This document shows positions 16,975-25,986 of a DNA stretch of 36,805 nt, in pieces. Source of the stretch: an uncultured Lachnospiraceae bacterium (GTDB lineage Bacteria; Bacillota_A; Clostridia; Lachnospirales; Lachnospiraceae); assembly GCA_947564305.1 (NCBI GenBank), contig CANOBT010000043.1, forward strand, positions 1 to 36,805, written 5' to 3'. The notes below the pieces were generated by a model that was given only the letters and a program-made list of their open reading frames with translations, made no database searches and had not been told where the DNA came from. The position numbers and the translations under genes are program-made. Every line of letters begins with the position of its first letter. The first letter of the stretch is position 1.

Positions 16975-19255
16975 AATTATTGCAGTCGGTCCCAGAGAAC
17001 AGGATTTTGCATACACAAACGGTTTGTTTGCCGGATCTATTACTTTATATGGAAGTAATAAGAACCAGAACATTTCATATGCAGGAAGCCAAAAACACAG
17101 GATCAATCATAATGTATTTTCAAAAGATCAGGAAGAATTTGTGGAAAAGAAGATGCTGGAAGCGATCGAGGCAGATCCGGCGGTACGTTTTATGTCTTAC
17201 GATCCTAATCAGGCATATAATTGCGATAAAAGAATTATTGAACGGACACTTTGCCTGAATGATAAAACAATCATGGATAAGTTGAATTATAAAATTTCAT
17301 TCAGAGAATGGGCGAAAGATGTATGTCGAGTACATCAATCGGAACTGTTGCATGGCAGGGAATGTACATATGGAAGACTGCATGAAAAATATCAAAAATA
17401 TGATTCTTTTGTCATTCAGACGGATCTTGCTGCAGGCGGAGAGGGAACATATATATTGTCTGCTGAAAATGCGGTTGAGATTGAAAAGAAGATAGAAAAA
17501 GAAGAACGGTACCTGGTGTCGGGATATGAATATTATAATATTCCAGTGAATATGCATGCCGTTATCTATGAGGAAGAGATACTGTTTTTCCCAGTGTCTA
17601 TTCAGGTTATACAGGTACATGGTGGGAAGCTTTTGTATCAGGGAGCTGATTTCGTAGAAACAGAACGAATTGAGGAGTCTGCATTAGAGGAATTTCAACA
17701 ATATATGAGGTGTATCTGCGAGAAACTTCAGAGGGAGGGCTATCGCGGGGTCACAGGCGTGGACGGGATGATTGTGGAAGGAAAGGTATATATACTGGAA
17801 ATGAACAATCGTTTTCAGGGGTCCACACTGTTACTGAATCTGGCGTTGAAGGATGCAGGCCTTCCCAGTGTGCAGGAACTGAATTTTGCGTCTTTCAGCA
17901 AAAAGAAATCAGAATATGATATGAGTAAGCTTCAGGTGCCATACAGTTGCTTTACATATATCGCAAATGAAAAAGGGAAACCCTGTGGCGGTCACAATCG
18001 GGATTTTAACAGAGAAAAAATGGTTGCAGGGATATATGATGAGGGTTTAAATTATAGTTGGAAGATAGATCCGTTTGCAACATTAGAACGTGTTGTATTT
18101 TGTACAAATATTCTGACCATTACAGATGACGGGAGAGTGATGCTGCATCCTAATATACCAGACATGGAAGACGGATGGTTTGATGAGATTACAAGAAAAA
18201 GAAATCTTCTGTATCTTAAGATTGCATTGATTAATCAGGGAGTGGTTATTACAGAAGAGACGAAGCAGTATCTGGATGAGCATGGGGGCATGAGAGAAGC
18301 GGTATATAATGCGGTTGATATTTATTTGGAGGATTTTGTAATTAACAGTGCGGTCAGGGTAAAATTTACTTCGTTGTCTCCGTTCAACATTCAAAAGATG
18401 GAAAATCAGCTTGTTTTATATTGCGGTGATGTGCCATTCGGGGATGTTAAAATCCAAAAGGCAGACATACTGGGAGAATGTAAAACTTCATCAGGAACAA
18501 AGGTGAGGGATATATGCCTGCTGGCAACAGATCGTGTCAGAGTACAGCATTCTACCAACTGCCATTTTAAACGATGCGGGGCAGGGTGTGATTTCTGTGA
18601 AGTGGAAAACCATGAATTTTCTTTTACAATGCAGGATGTTCTGGAGGCAGTTGATTTATATCTGGACTCTGAATATGAGTTTCGTCATTTCCTTATAGGA
18701 GGGCGTTCGGATTCGTCTGTCAGAGAGACAGAGGAAATTCTTGAAATTGCCCGTTATATAAGCAGTCGGGGTAACTGGCCGATTTACGTGATGTGTGTAC
18801 CACCGGGGAAACGTGAAATATTGAAGCAGTTTTATGATGCCGGCATAACAGAACTTGCATTGAATCTGGAAATCTGGAACAGAAGTCTGGCCCGGAAATG
18901 GATGCCTGGAAAAGGATTGATTCCCAGAGAAAAGTATATGAAAATGTTGGAGTATGCAACGAGTCTGTGGGGAAAGACTGGAAATGTCCGTTCAGCGTTT
19001 ATTGTCGGGCTGGAGCCGATGGAATCATTGCTGGAAGGTATTAAGGAGGTATGCCGGATAGGCGCTGCACCTATTTTATCGGTGTTTCGCCCCATACCGG
19101 GGACAAAAGGTGAGCATACCGCACCTCCAACAAATGAAGAACTGCTGCTGGTTTATATGAGAACGAAAGAAATATGCAATGAGTATGGACTTGAACCGGG
19201 TCCGGCATGTGTACCTTGCCAGAACAATACTTTAAGCATGCCAGAGTGGTATTAA
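16967..19255 (+). CDS. ATP-grasp / radical SAM fusion enzyme
   Basis: The protein has 762 residues. The N-terminal 310 look like an ATP-grasp ligase: IQTDLAAGGEGTYILS (150-165) is the flexible glycine loop over ATP. GVTGVDGMIVEGK and YILEMNNRFQGST (about 262-286) match the conserved Asp, Glu and Asn of the metal-binding centre. After a linker of about 170 residues comes a radical SAM domain with CGAGCDFC (Cys537, Cys541, Cys544), the classical CxxxCxxC cluster, followed by FLIGGRSDS in the GGE position. The two modules suggest ligation of a carboxylate to an amine and radical chemistry on the same or successive substrates. The start overlaps the upstream stop by 8 bp. A TTG lies one codon earlier, but ATG with GAGGTG upstream is preferred. 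I recognise no named family for the whole fusion. Confidence 0.85.
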   Translation: MSKIIAVGPREQDFAYTNGLFAGSITLYGSNKNQNISYAGSQKHRINHNVFSKDQEEFVEKKMLEAIEADPAVRFMSYDPNQAYNCDKRIIERTLCLNDKTIMDKLNYKISFREWAKDVCRVHQSELLHGRECTYGRLHEKYQKYDSFVIQTDLAAGGEGTYILSAENAVEIEKKIEKEERYLVSGYEYYNIPVNMHAVIYEEEILFFPVSIQVIQVHGGKLLYQGADFVETERIEESALEEFQQYMRCICEKLQREGYRGVTGVDGMIVEGKVYILEMNNRFQGSTLLLNLALKDAGLPSVQELNFASFSKKKSEYDMSKLQVPYSCFTYIANEKGKPCGGHNRDFNREKMVAGIYDEGLNYSWKIDPFATLERVVFCTNILTITDDGRVMLHPNIPDMEDGWFDEITRKRNLLYLKIALINQGVVITEETKQYLDEHGGMREAVYNAVDIYLEDFVINSAVRVKFTSLSPFNIQKMENQLVLYCGDVPFGDVKIQKADILGECKTSSGTKVRDICLLATDRVRVQHSTNCHFKRCGAGCDFCEVENHEFSFTMQDVLEAVDLYLDSEYEFRHFLIGGRSDSSVRETEEILEIARYISSRGNWPIYVMCVPPGKREILKQFYDAGITELALNLEIWNRSLARKWMPGKGLIPREKYMKMLEYATSLWGKTGNVRSAFIVGLEPMESLLEGIKEVCRIGAAPILSVFRPIPGTKGEHTAPPTNEELLLVYMRTKEICNEYGLEPGPACVPCQNNTLSMPEWY

Positions 19256-19271
19256 TCAATGGAGAGTAATT

Positions 19272-20399
19272 ATGATCAATATTTTGAGCAGAATGAATAT
19301 GGAAATGCATCGAAATAGACCGCTCACTCCAGAGTATAAGAAAATTACATTATGGAGACCATCAGATGAATTTCTGCACTGCTGTATAGAGAGCCGGGGC
19401 TGCCGTTTTAACCGTGAAAAAGGAGCCTGTGTTATGTGTGACTATGGTACGGGAAGGAATCTGGATCCGCCTGAATTAAAGAGGGCGCTGGAAGAAGAAC
19501 TGCAGCCTCAGTTGCAGTCACTGTCAACGTTGCTGTTTGGTTCTTATGGAAGCATACTGGATACAGAAGAGATATCGGAAAAATGCCTGGATGTTATACT
19601 TGATTTTATATCCGGGAAAAATGTGCGCACGCTTATATTTGAAACTCACTGCTGTACCATAACGGATCACATATTAAAAAAAATCAAAGAAAAGCTTCAA
19701 AATAATGGAAAAAACATTATTATTGAAATGGGATATGAAACTTCGGATAAATTTGTTCTTGAAAACTGTCTTAATAAAATTTTGGATTTTGGACAGCTGT
19801 GCAGAGCGATTCATTTGATACATAAATATGGTATGAAAGTCAGCCTGAATGTTTTTGTGGGAGCTCCTTTTCTAACGGAAGAAGACCAGCTGAATACAGC
19901 AGTGGAATCTGTTAAATGGGCTTTTGATAAAGGCGCTGATTCGGTTGTGATTTTTCCCTGTAATATAAAGCCTTTTACATTGGTTCATAAACTATATCAG
20001 GATGGTCTTTACCATCCGGTATCACAATGGATGATGATAGAACTTCTTGCCCGTATTCCGGAAGAATATCTGGATCGAGTTACTCTTTCATGGTATGGGG
20101 ACCGGCAGAATTTTTATGAAAATAATGAATTTCCATTGATTCCTCCGGAAGATTGTGACATATGTCATAAAAGTATATTTGACTTTTATCATGTATTTAT
20201 GCGGGAATCACTGGCAGGAAGACGGAAACAGCTGATTGAAAATCTTCGACGGGAAGATAAAAAATGTGACTGTTATGAGAAATTTTTAGAGAAAATTAAC
20301 ATTCGACAAAGCAGAATGAAGAAGAAAGATATTTTGCAGGTGTTGGAGAAGCTGGAGAATTTAAAAGATGTACAGAGAGAGACTGGTCAAATGGTGTAA
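19272..20399 (+). CDS. RaSEA/Elp3-like radical SAM enzyme
   Basis: This 375-residue protein carries an atypically spaced cluster: Cys44, Cys53 and Cys56 in GCRFNREKGACVMCDYG, that is C-x8-C-x2-C. That spacing with a MCxYG ending is the pattern I associate with RaSEA proteins, the radical SAM partner in archaeosine tRNA modification, and their bacterial relatives. NVRTLIFETHCCTIT and IIIEMGYETSD are barrel strands consistent with that group. Further cysteines appear near the C-terminus (CDICHKS, CDCYEKF). No archaeosine pathway is expected in Firmicutes and no TGT or QueC-like partner is present, so the substrate here is unknown. GGAGAG lies about 6 nt before the ATG. It follows the ATP-grasp fusion by 16 bp and overlaps the next gene by 32 bp. 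Confidence 0.8.
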   Translation: MINILSRMNMEMHRNRPLTPEYKKITLWRPSDEFLHCCIESRGCRFNREKGACVMCDYGTGRNLDPPELKRALEEELQPQLQSLSTLLFGSYGSILDTEEISEKCLDVILDFISGKNVRTLIFETHCCTITDHILKKIKEKLQNNGKNIIIEMGYETSDKFVLENCLNKILDFGQLCRAIHLIHKYGMKVSLNVFVGAPFLTEEDQLNTAVESVKWAFDKGADSVVIFPCNIKPFTLVHKLYQDGLYHPVSQWMMIELLARIPEEYLDRVTLSWYGDRQNFYENNEFPLIPPEDCDICHKSIFDFYHVFMRESLAGRRKQLIENLRREDKKCDCYEKFLEKINIRQSRMKKKDILQVLEKLENLKDVQRETGQMV

Positions 20400-22758
20400 A
20401 AGGATTATAGAGATTTTGGCAGTTATAGCCTTGGTGATTCTTGTTTTGTCTGTTTTCTGTATGATACATGAACGATTTTTTCGCCTGGATCAGCATGCAA
20501 CGACTATATTTGGAACTACTGCAGGTGTGGTGGGGAGCATGTTTGGTCTGACAGCGGCATCGTATGCCTTCATCTGGGGAGATCTCCGGTCTGACCGGCA
20601 ATCGAACAGACACCTTGAGAAAGTGCTGGGACAATACAGGGAAGATCTTTGGCGGCTGTTTAATAGAGCATTGCAATTGACTACAGTGGTTATTTTCAGC
20701 AGTTTAACTGGTCTGGCATTTGCTCAGAAAGTGACAGATCCAAGTTTATTTAAAGTTGTACAGCGTGCGAATATAATGCTGTCATTTTATTATAATAAAA
20801 AATCGGAATATATATCATTCATTGCCTGGTTTAATCTGGCTATATCATTTGCTGCCATCTACATTATGTTTGTTATGAACCAACGCATCTTTAACAGAAG
20901 CAGACAATACACTGTTATTGCGGAAAAAATTCTTGACCAGATTGATGATAAATACAATTTGGAGCTGGAGGACAGGAAAAGACAAAGATCTTTACACAAA
21001 CTTACGAATAAAGATGTGAACAGCCTTGAATATGAGAAGATTCATAATATTGAAATACTGATAGAAAGAATATTGAAAAATCATGAGAGTATAGGAGAGG
21101 CTTTTGCAGGAGGACAGAGAAGGGAGAAGCTGCTGACTTCCGTTATCAAAAGCGGATTGGAACCGGTGTGCTGTACTACAGGGCAGCAGAATGAAAATGA
21201 GTCTTATGAAATCAAAATGGAATGGAGCTATCTGAGAGAAGATAAAAGAAAAAGCCGTTTGGAGCAGTGTCGTAAGCGGGCACAATTGGAGTATAATGCC
21301 CTGTTTCAGTCTTCTGATAAAGATGAAAATAAATCAGGGAACAAACAAAAGCCTTATGAATGTGGATTTATAGCGGTATATGATGATCTGCTGGGATATC
21401 GGGATAATAGTCTTGTTTATGAAGAAAACTGCTCTGGAAAAAGAAAAGAGAAAAAGATCATACTGGCAGAAAGGCGTTCTTTACGATATACAATAAAAAG
21501 AAGACTTTTGATTTATTATCTGCGGGGAGAAACATTCAGTAATATGGATCTTACGGGGATCAGTTTTTCAGGTGCAGATCTTAGATATACGAATTTTTCA
21601 AACTGCAATCTGACAGGCATCAGTCTGATGGGTGCAAATTGTGAAGGAGCTGATTTTACAGGAAGCAAGATGACGGGCATGTATTTTGATGATGCAGACA
21701 GAGACCATGTGAATGTGACAGGAGAAATAAGGCTGGCCTGTCAGGGTGATTCGGAAAGTACATGGAATCCACATACAGGGGAAGAGCCTACCTGTCTGAA
21801 AGATGCTGCATTTAAAGAAGCAGATGTAAGCAGGGCTTATTTGAAAGCTCCGGACAATAATGTTCCGTTTTCTTTAGAGGGAACTAACTTTGATAATGCC
21901 AAAATGTTTTTTTCCTACTTTAAAAATATTGATTTTACGAACTCCAGTCTGGAAAAGGCACAGATGTATAATACAGGTCTGGTCAGGACAAAAGCGAAAT
22001 CAGCGAATTTTACAAATGCAACATTGACAAATGCCTGCGTTGCATGGTGCGATTTTGAGAATGCAGATTTCACTGATGCGACATTGACGGAGACAATTTT
22101 AACGCATATTAATTTCGATGGAACGAAGTTGATTAATGCGAATTTCTCATATGCTAATATAACAGCCTGCAGTTTTGAAGGGGCATCCTGCCAAAATGTA
22201 TCATTTAAAAATATGATCCAAAATCTTGATTTTATGGAAAAGGACAGACCAAAAGCGTTGGGAGATATTGCTTCAATTGATTTTGAACCAATTCGTTTTT
22301 GCCATACAATTTTGACAAAAACAGACTTTAGCGGAGCAAACCTGACGAAGATATCTTTTAAAAATGTGATAGGTCAAGACTGTATTTTTACAAAAGCAGA
22401 GGGAGATAACATGATATTTGACTCTTCCCTGTTTGCATCGTCGATTTTTAATGCAACACACCTGAGAAACAGCTTTTTTTCTGATACCATTTTTCGCAAT
22501 TCTGTCTTTATTGGTACGAAGTTTGTGAATGGAATATTTGATAAAGTTGATTTCTCCAATATCCTGCTTAATGATGCGGAAGATCTTTGCTTCAGCGGCG
22601 GGTGCATGAGGAAGGTCAACTTTTCAGGTTCTGAGGGGTTAAGTGCGTCGAGTTTCGAAAATATGATCCTGTACGCAGTTGATTTTAGTGGAACCGGTAT
22701 TCAAGAATGTGATTTTTCTGCTGACGTTAGAGTAATTGGCTGCATCTGGGAAAGGTAG
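20368..22758 (+). CDS. Membrane-anchored pentapeptide-repeat protein
   Basis: A 796-residue protein. The first 170 residues hold about four hydrophobic helices (roughly 14-33, 44-66, 104-122 and 145-168), then a charged helical linker to about 385. The rest is a long run of pentapeptide repeats of the A(D/N)Lxx/F type, for example TNFSNCNLTGISLMGANCEG and FENADFTDATLTETIL, with two or three interruptions. Such repeats fold as a right-handed square beta-helix. With this length it would give a rod extending from the membrane into the cytoplasm. Possible roles are scaffold, DNA mimic or effector; nothing catalytic is visible. It starts 32 bp inside the upstream radical SAM gene and ends 8 bp before the nitroreductase gene, so it belongs to the same transcript. 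Confidence 0.88.
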   Translation: MYRERLVKWCKRIIEILAVIALVILVLSVFCMIHERFFRLDQHATTIFGTTAGVVGSMFGLTAASYAFIWGDLRSDRQSNRHLEKVLGQYREDLWRLFNRALQLTTVVIFSSLTGLAFAQKVTDPSLFKVVQRANIMLSFYYNKKSEYISFIAWFNLAISFAAIYIMFVMNQRIFNRSRQYTVIAEKILDQIDDKYNLELEDRKRQRSLHKLTNKDVNSLEYEKIHNIEILIERILKNHESIGEAFAGGQRREKLLTSVIKSGLEPVCCTTGQQNENESYEIKMEWSYLREDKRKSRLEQCRKRAQLEYNALFQSSDKDENKSGNKQKPYECGFIAVYDDLLGYRDNSLVYEENCSGKRKEKKIILAERRSLRYTIKRRLLIYYLRGETFSNMDLTGISFSGADLRYTNFSNCNLTGISLMGANCEGADFTGSKMTGMYFDDADRDHVNVTGEIRLACQGDSESTWNPHTGEEPTCLKDAAFKEADVSRAYLKAPDNNVPFSLEGTNFDNAKMFFSYFKNIDFTNSSLEKAQMYNTGLVRTKAKSANFTNATLTNACVAWCDFENADFTDATLTETILTHINFDGTKLINANFSYANITACSFEGASCQNVSFKNMIQNLDFMEKDRPKALGDIASIDFEPIRFCHTILTKTDFSGANLTKISFKNVIGQDCIFTKAEGDNMIFDSSLFASSIFNATHLRNSFFSDTIFRNSVFIGTKFVNGIFDKVDFSNILLNDAEDLCFSGGCMRKVNFSGSEGLSASSFENMILYAVDFSGTGIQECDFSADVRVIGCIWER

Positions 22759-22766
22759 AGGCGGTT

Positions 22767-23387
22767 ATGGGAACGATAGAAAGAAGAAGAAGTATACGAA
22801 ATTTTGGCGAAGACGAAGTGAAGCGGGAGACTGTGGAAACGATTCTCGGTGCGGGATTAAGGGCTCCTTCGCCTAAAAACCGTCAGCCCTGGCGCTTTAT
22901 TGTTATTATGGACAAAGAATTAAAGCGGAGTCTTGTTGATTCCATGCGTAATGAGATTCATCTGTTGTTGAAGAAAGAAAGGGGCAGAAAAGATATTTAT
23001 GACAGTTTGAGAACAATGGAGATCATCGACAAGGCGCCGGTGCTGGTATTTGTATGCTATGAATATGGCATGGTGGTAGAGCACGATGATGGAGTTGACT
23101 GGAAGCTTTCAGCTACTGATCTGGAAGCTGTAGAATTGCAGTCTATAGGCGCAGCAGTGGAAAATATGTTACTGAAAGCAGAAGAATTGGGTCTTGGCAG
23201 CTTGTGGTGCGCGGATATTCTTTACGCATATAAAACCATATCAAAACTTTCTGAAAGGCCGATAGTTTCTGCCGTATGCTTTGGATATAAAAAAGAGCAG
23301 CCGGATGACAGAGAAAGAAAGAGTATACAGGAGATGTGTTTTTTTGCTGATAAGCAGGTTAATGATTTACGGGTCCCGATCTACTAA
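22767..23387 (+). CDS. Nitroreductase-family FMN oxidoreductase
   Basis: A 206-residue protein, usual for the family. The N-terminus ERRRSIRNF (5-13) holds the FMN-phosphate arginines. APSPKNRQPWRFIVI (about 33-47) is the conserved flavin loop, and the later helix ENMLLKAEELGLGSLWCADI is typical of the dimer interface. It should reduce a substrate with NAD(P)H and FMN in the cytoplasm. Being last in an operon of radical SAM and ATP-grasp genes, it may carry out a reductive or oxidative finishing step, or supply electrons. That is inference from position. A GAGGCGG-like ribosome site precedes the ATG, and a strong terminator begins 28 bp after the stop. Confidence 0.88.
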   Translation: MGTIERRRSIRNFGEDEVKRETVETILGAGLRAPSPKNRQPWRFIVIMDKELKRSLVDSMRNEIHLLLKKERGRKDIYDSLRTMEIIDKAPVLVFVCYEYGMVVEHDDGVDWKLSATDLEAVELQSIGAAVENMLLKAEELGLGSLWCADILYAYKTISKLSERPIVSAVCFGYKKEQPDDRERKSIQEMCFFADKQVNDLRVPIY

Positions 23388-23414
23388 CCATGCTGATTGG
23401 TGAAAAGAGAGCAG

Positions 23415-23457
23415 GAGAAAGAGCGAACTGTAGCAAGTGTCGTTCTTTCTCTTTTTT
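23415..23457 (+). terminator. Strong intrinsic terminator closing the first operon
   Basis: GAGAAAGAGCGA (23415-23426) pairs with TCGTTCTTTCTC (23440-23451), 12 bp with one G-U, around a 13-nt loop and followed by TTTTTTG. It ends the transcript that runs from the PRTase-like gene to the nitroreductase gene. Confidence 0.85.
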
Positions 23458-23500
23458 GTTCCATATATTTGCCGGCTGGCAACTGAGAGCTGCAACAAAA

Positions 23501-23552
23501 CGCAAAATATGTAGCTTAAACCGCAAAAAATGCAAAAAGATGTAAAAAGAGG
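23501..23552. repeat. GCAAAA-type direct repeats before the second operon
   Basis: GCAAAA starts at 23502, 23523 and 23532, with a GTAAAA at 23542. The first two are exactly 21 bp apart, the same period as the two GCAAAACAGAATAA copies at 9729-9764. The later ones follow at 9-10 bp. They lie immediately upstream of the probable -10 at 23564. They may be binding sites of the same regulator, which would link the two operons. Confidence 0.45.
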
Positions 23553-23561
23553 TTTTGATAT

Positions 23562-23569
23562 GGTATGAT
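23562..23569 (+). promoter_or_regulatory. Extended -10 promoter element for the second operon
   Basis: GGTATGAT, preceded by T, gives the TGnTATGAT extended -10, as also seen upstream of the DUF6020 gene. There is no good -35 at 17 bp (TGTAAA), so activation by a factor bound to the repeats at 23501-23552 is plausible. The 5' leader to the ATG at 23660 would be about 85 nt. Confidence 0.4.
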
Positions 23570-23659
23570 TGGAACGTTGAGAATTTCGGTTTTGTAAGAA
23601 CTGCTTTTTATTAATACAGGTCTGAACTCTTATGCGCAGAGAGGAGAAAATGATAGAAT

Positions 23660-25009
23660 ATGAAAGTACTTTTTATTAGTGCCACGAAAAAATGGGAAGG
23701 GAGAACATATAGAGAATATCCATATGGGATTGGGATTCTGGCTACTTTAGCAAATCAAGCGGGCTATCTTGTTCATATTCTGGATATGGCGGTGGATGAG
23801 CGGAATTATTGGGATGTTGTAGAACGTTTTATGCCGGATGTTATTGCGGTCTCTTTTCTTTCTCCCTCTGTACAGATTGCCTCAGATATTATTCGCCGGT
23901 TGAAAAAAGGCTTTGATGGGATTATTCTTGCAGGAGGAATTCACTGCACTTTATATCCGGAATCTGTACTGACGTATGGAGCGGATATTGTCCTGCTGGG
24001 AGAAGGAGAGCTGAACTTTAATTTAGTTTTGAAGCAGTTGGAGGAAAAAAAATGTGTAGATGAAACTTTTAAAAATATTCCCAATTTAGTATATAAAAAC
24101 AGTTTGGGGGAGATACAGAAAAGTATTGTTCAGAAGCAGTCTGTAGATTTGGACACTTTGCCGGTTATGAATCGCGATTTGTTTGATCTAAGTCTTTATG
24201 AACATCATACGATTTTGACCAGTCGTTGTTGTCCGTATCAATGTCGATTTTGCTGTTCCTGGGCTCCCGGAGGAAAAGTGGGAAGAATTATGTCGCAAGG
24301 ACGTATTCTGCTGGAACTGGAGTCGTTGGTAGACCGCTATGGTATGCTTACTCTTTATTGGGGAGATGAGATATTTTTTTGGAATAAAGAAGAGCGTCTC
24401 CAGTTTTGCAGACAACTTAAAGAAAGAAAATTGCCTGTTAAGTTCATTATACAATTGCGTGCTGATTTGATAGATGAAGAGTTGGTAAAAGAATTACTGT
24501 CGGCTGGCTGCATAAAATTATGTATTGGTGCGGAAACGGGTTCTGATTGTTTGTTGAAAATGGCAAATAAAAAGATTACTGCAGCTCAGATTGAGAAAGC
24601 AATCCATGTATGCGCCAAAGCAGGTTTGGATTGTAAGACATGGTGGATGGTAGGTCTTCCTGGTGGAGGAAAAGAAGAACAATTGAAATCGTTGGAAATA
24701 ATTGAAAGAACCAGACCGAATGAAGTGGCTGTGCATCAATTTGTTCCGCTTCCAGGAAGCAGTTTTTGGGATCATGCGGAAGAATATGGTATTCACCTGC
24801 CAGAAGAGACCTCTTTTGAAAACCTTAATTATTATAGTGACCCCAGAAATTTGACATATGATTACATATCCGGACAGGAACTTTATGAGATTTTGAAAAT
24901 ATATGAAAAGCGTCTTCTTCAGATTGGGTACATTCCTACGGATGAAGCAGACGAGTCTGCGAAGTATGTTTTTACAACGCCGTTTCAGCGTACCACTTTT
25001 CATGTATAG
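23660..25009 (+). CDS. B12-binding-type radical SAM enzyme
   Basis: A 449-residue protein. Residues 1-140 form a Rossmann-like cobalamin-binding domain (GIGILATLANQAGY, IILAGGIHCTLYPE, ADIVLLGEGE). The radical SAM domain follows with the cluster CPYQCRFC (Cys191, Cys195, Cys198) after the LTSRC strand. GAETGSDCLLKMANKKI and MVGLPGGGKEEQLK are typical for class B enzymes such as those of the BchE/MiaB-like and methyltransferase groups. These catalyse methylation or ring rearrangement at unactivated carbon. It begins the second operon. GAGGAG lies about 12 nt before the ATG, rather far. The sequence is more AT-rich than the first operon. The substrate is unknown; linkage to a nucleoside-type kinase suggests a nucleoside. 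Confidence 0.85.
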   Translation: MKVLFISATKKWEGRTYREYPYGIGILATLANQAGYLVHILDMAVDERNYWDVVERFMPDVIAVSFLSPSVQIASDIIRRLKKGFDGIILAGGIHCTLYPESVLTYGADIVLLGEGELNFNLVLKQLEEKKCVDETFKNIPNLVYKNSLGEIQKSIVQKQSVDLDTLPVMNRDLFDLSLYEHHTILTSRCCPYQCRFCCSWAPGGKVGRIMSQGRILLELESLVDRYGMLTLYWGDEIFFWNKEERLQFCRQLKERKLPVKFIIQLRADLIDEELVKELLSAGCIKLCIGAETGSDCLLKMANKKITAAQIEKAIHVCAKAGLDCKTWWMVGLPGGGKEEQLKSLEIIERTRPNEVAVHQFVPLPGSSFWDHAEEYGIHLPEETSFENLNYYSDPRNLTYDYISGQELYEILKIYEKRLLQIGYIPTDEADESAKYVFTTPFQRTTFHV

Positions 25010-25035
25010 TCGAATTTTAAGAGGAGGATGGGTTC

Positions 25036-25986
25036 ATGTTAAATCCAAGTAGATATTTTCGAGTATCAGTTACTAAGCGATGCAATTTATCTTGTATTTA
25101 TTGCCATAAAGAGGGGAATTACGCTGAAAAAAAAGATGAATTATTGCCTGGGGAGATTCAATTGGCATGTAGGATCGCACGTGATGCTGGATTCCAAAAA
25201 TTTAAATTAACAGGAGGAGAGCCTACATTACGTCATGATTTATGTACAATTATTTCCCTTCTGGCAAAATTAAATCTGCCAGATTTGTCGATGATTACAA
25301 ATGGGACAACTCTTATGTACCAGGCAGGAGACTTGTGGAAAGCAGGTCTCCGGAGAATGAATGTCAGTTTGAATACATTAGATCAGAAAAGATTCCAGAA
25401 GTTCCAGACTTCAAATAGTGTGTCGATTTTGTCTGTCCTTAAGGGGATTGAAACTGCCAAACAGGTTGGCTTTCGAGATATTAAGATAAATTTTGTTTAT
25501 TGTGATGCAGACAGCGATAAAGATTTGGATATGTTACTGGCATATACGAATGAAAATAATCTTTCCTTGGTAGTGTTGCCTGTAATTGATGAAACGCATC
25601 ATTATACGCTTGATTTTTTGTATAATAAAATACGTACATATGGGATTGAAACGGAAGATATTATATTAGATAACGAAGGAATTCGCAAACGTCGAATTCG
25701 CTTGAGTTCAGGAGCTCGTGTTTTACTGCGTCTTGATGAACTGTTTGCTAAAAAACCATATTATTTTTGCAATGACTGTTCTTTTCAAACTCATTGCAGG
25801 GAGGGAATATTTCCAATTCGTCTATCTTCCAGCGGTGAAATGATTCCATGTATGGCAAGTATTGAGCATCGGATTTCTGTACGTGATTTGCTTGCTGAAA
25901 ACGATGAGGATGGGATAAGGCAAGTATTTTCTACAATCAGGAGATGGTATACGTCTTATGAAAAAACCAATTTACATATGCTTTGA
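25036..25986 (+). CDS. MoaA-like radical SAM enzyme
   Basis: A 316-residue protein with VTKRCNLSCIYCHKEG near residue 12-27 (CxxxCxxC) and KLTGGEPTLRHDL, the GGEP motif of MoaA. A C-terminal set, CNDCSFQTHC followed by IRLSSSGEMIPCM, would hold a second [4Fe-4S] cluster in the way MoaA does. MoaA makes the pterin precursor from GTP, so a purine nucleotide substrate is plausible. The double-glycine C-terminus of true MoaA is missing and no other molybdopterin genes are here, so it is better called a MoaA-like paralogue. GGAGG stands 9-10 nt before the ATG. Its end overlaps the next gene by 29 bp. Confidence 0.85.
   Translation: MLNPSRYFRVSVTKRCNLSCIYCHKEGNYAEKKDELLPGEIQLACRIARDAGFQKFKLTGGEPTLRHDLCTIISLLAKLNLPDLSMITNGTTLMYQAGDLWKAGLRRMNVSLNTLDQKRFQKFQTSNSVSILSVLKGIETAKQVGFRDIKINFVYCDADSDKDLDMLLAYTNENNLSLVVLPVIDETHHYTLDFLYNKIRTYGIETEDIILDNEGIRKRRIRLSSGARVLLRLDELFAKKPYYFCNDCSFQTHCREGIFPIRLSSSGEMIPCMASIEHRISVRDLLAENDEDGIRQVFSTIRRWYTSYEKTNLHML

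Noticed and set aside
19272..20399. 7-deazaguanine DNA or tRNA modification (Dpd or archaeosine) locus
   Set aside because: No TGT, QueC, FolE or Dpd-type helicase/nuclease genes accompany the RaSEA-like protein.
10875..23387. RiPP (graspetide or sactipeptide) biosynthesis cluster
   Set aside because: ATP-grasp and radical SAM occur in such clusters, but no short precursor peptide gene, leader motif or dedicated transporter/protease is visible in the operon.
25036..25986. Genuine molybdenum cofactor gene moaA
   Set aside because: The cluster motifs fit, but the C-terminal double glycine is missing and no other cofactor genes are present, so only MoaA-like is supported.
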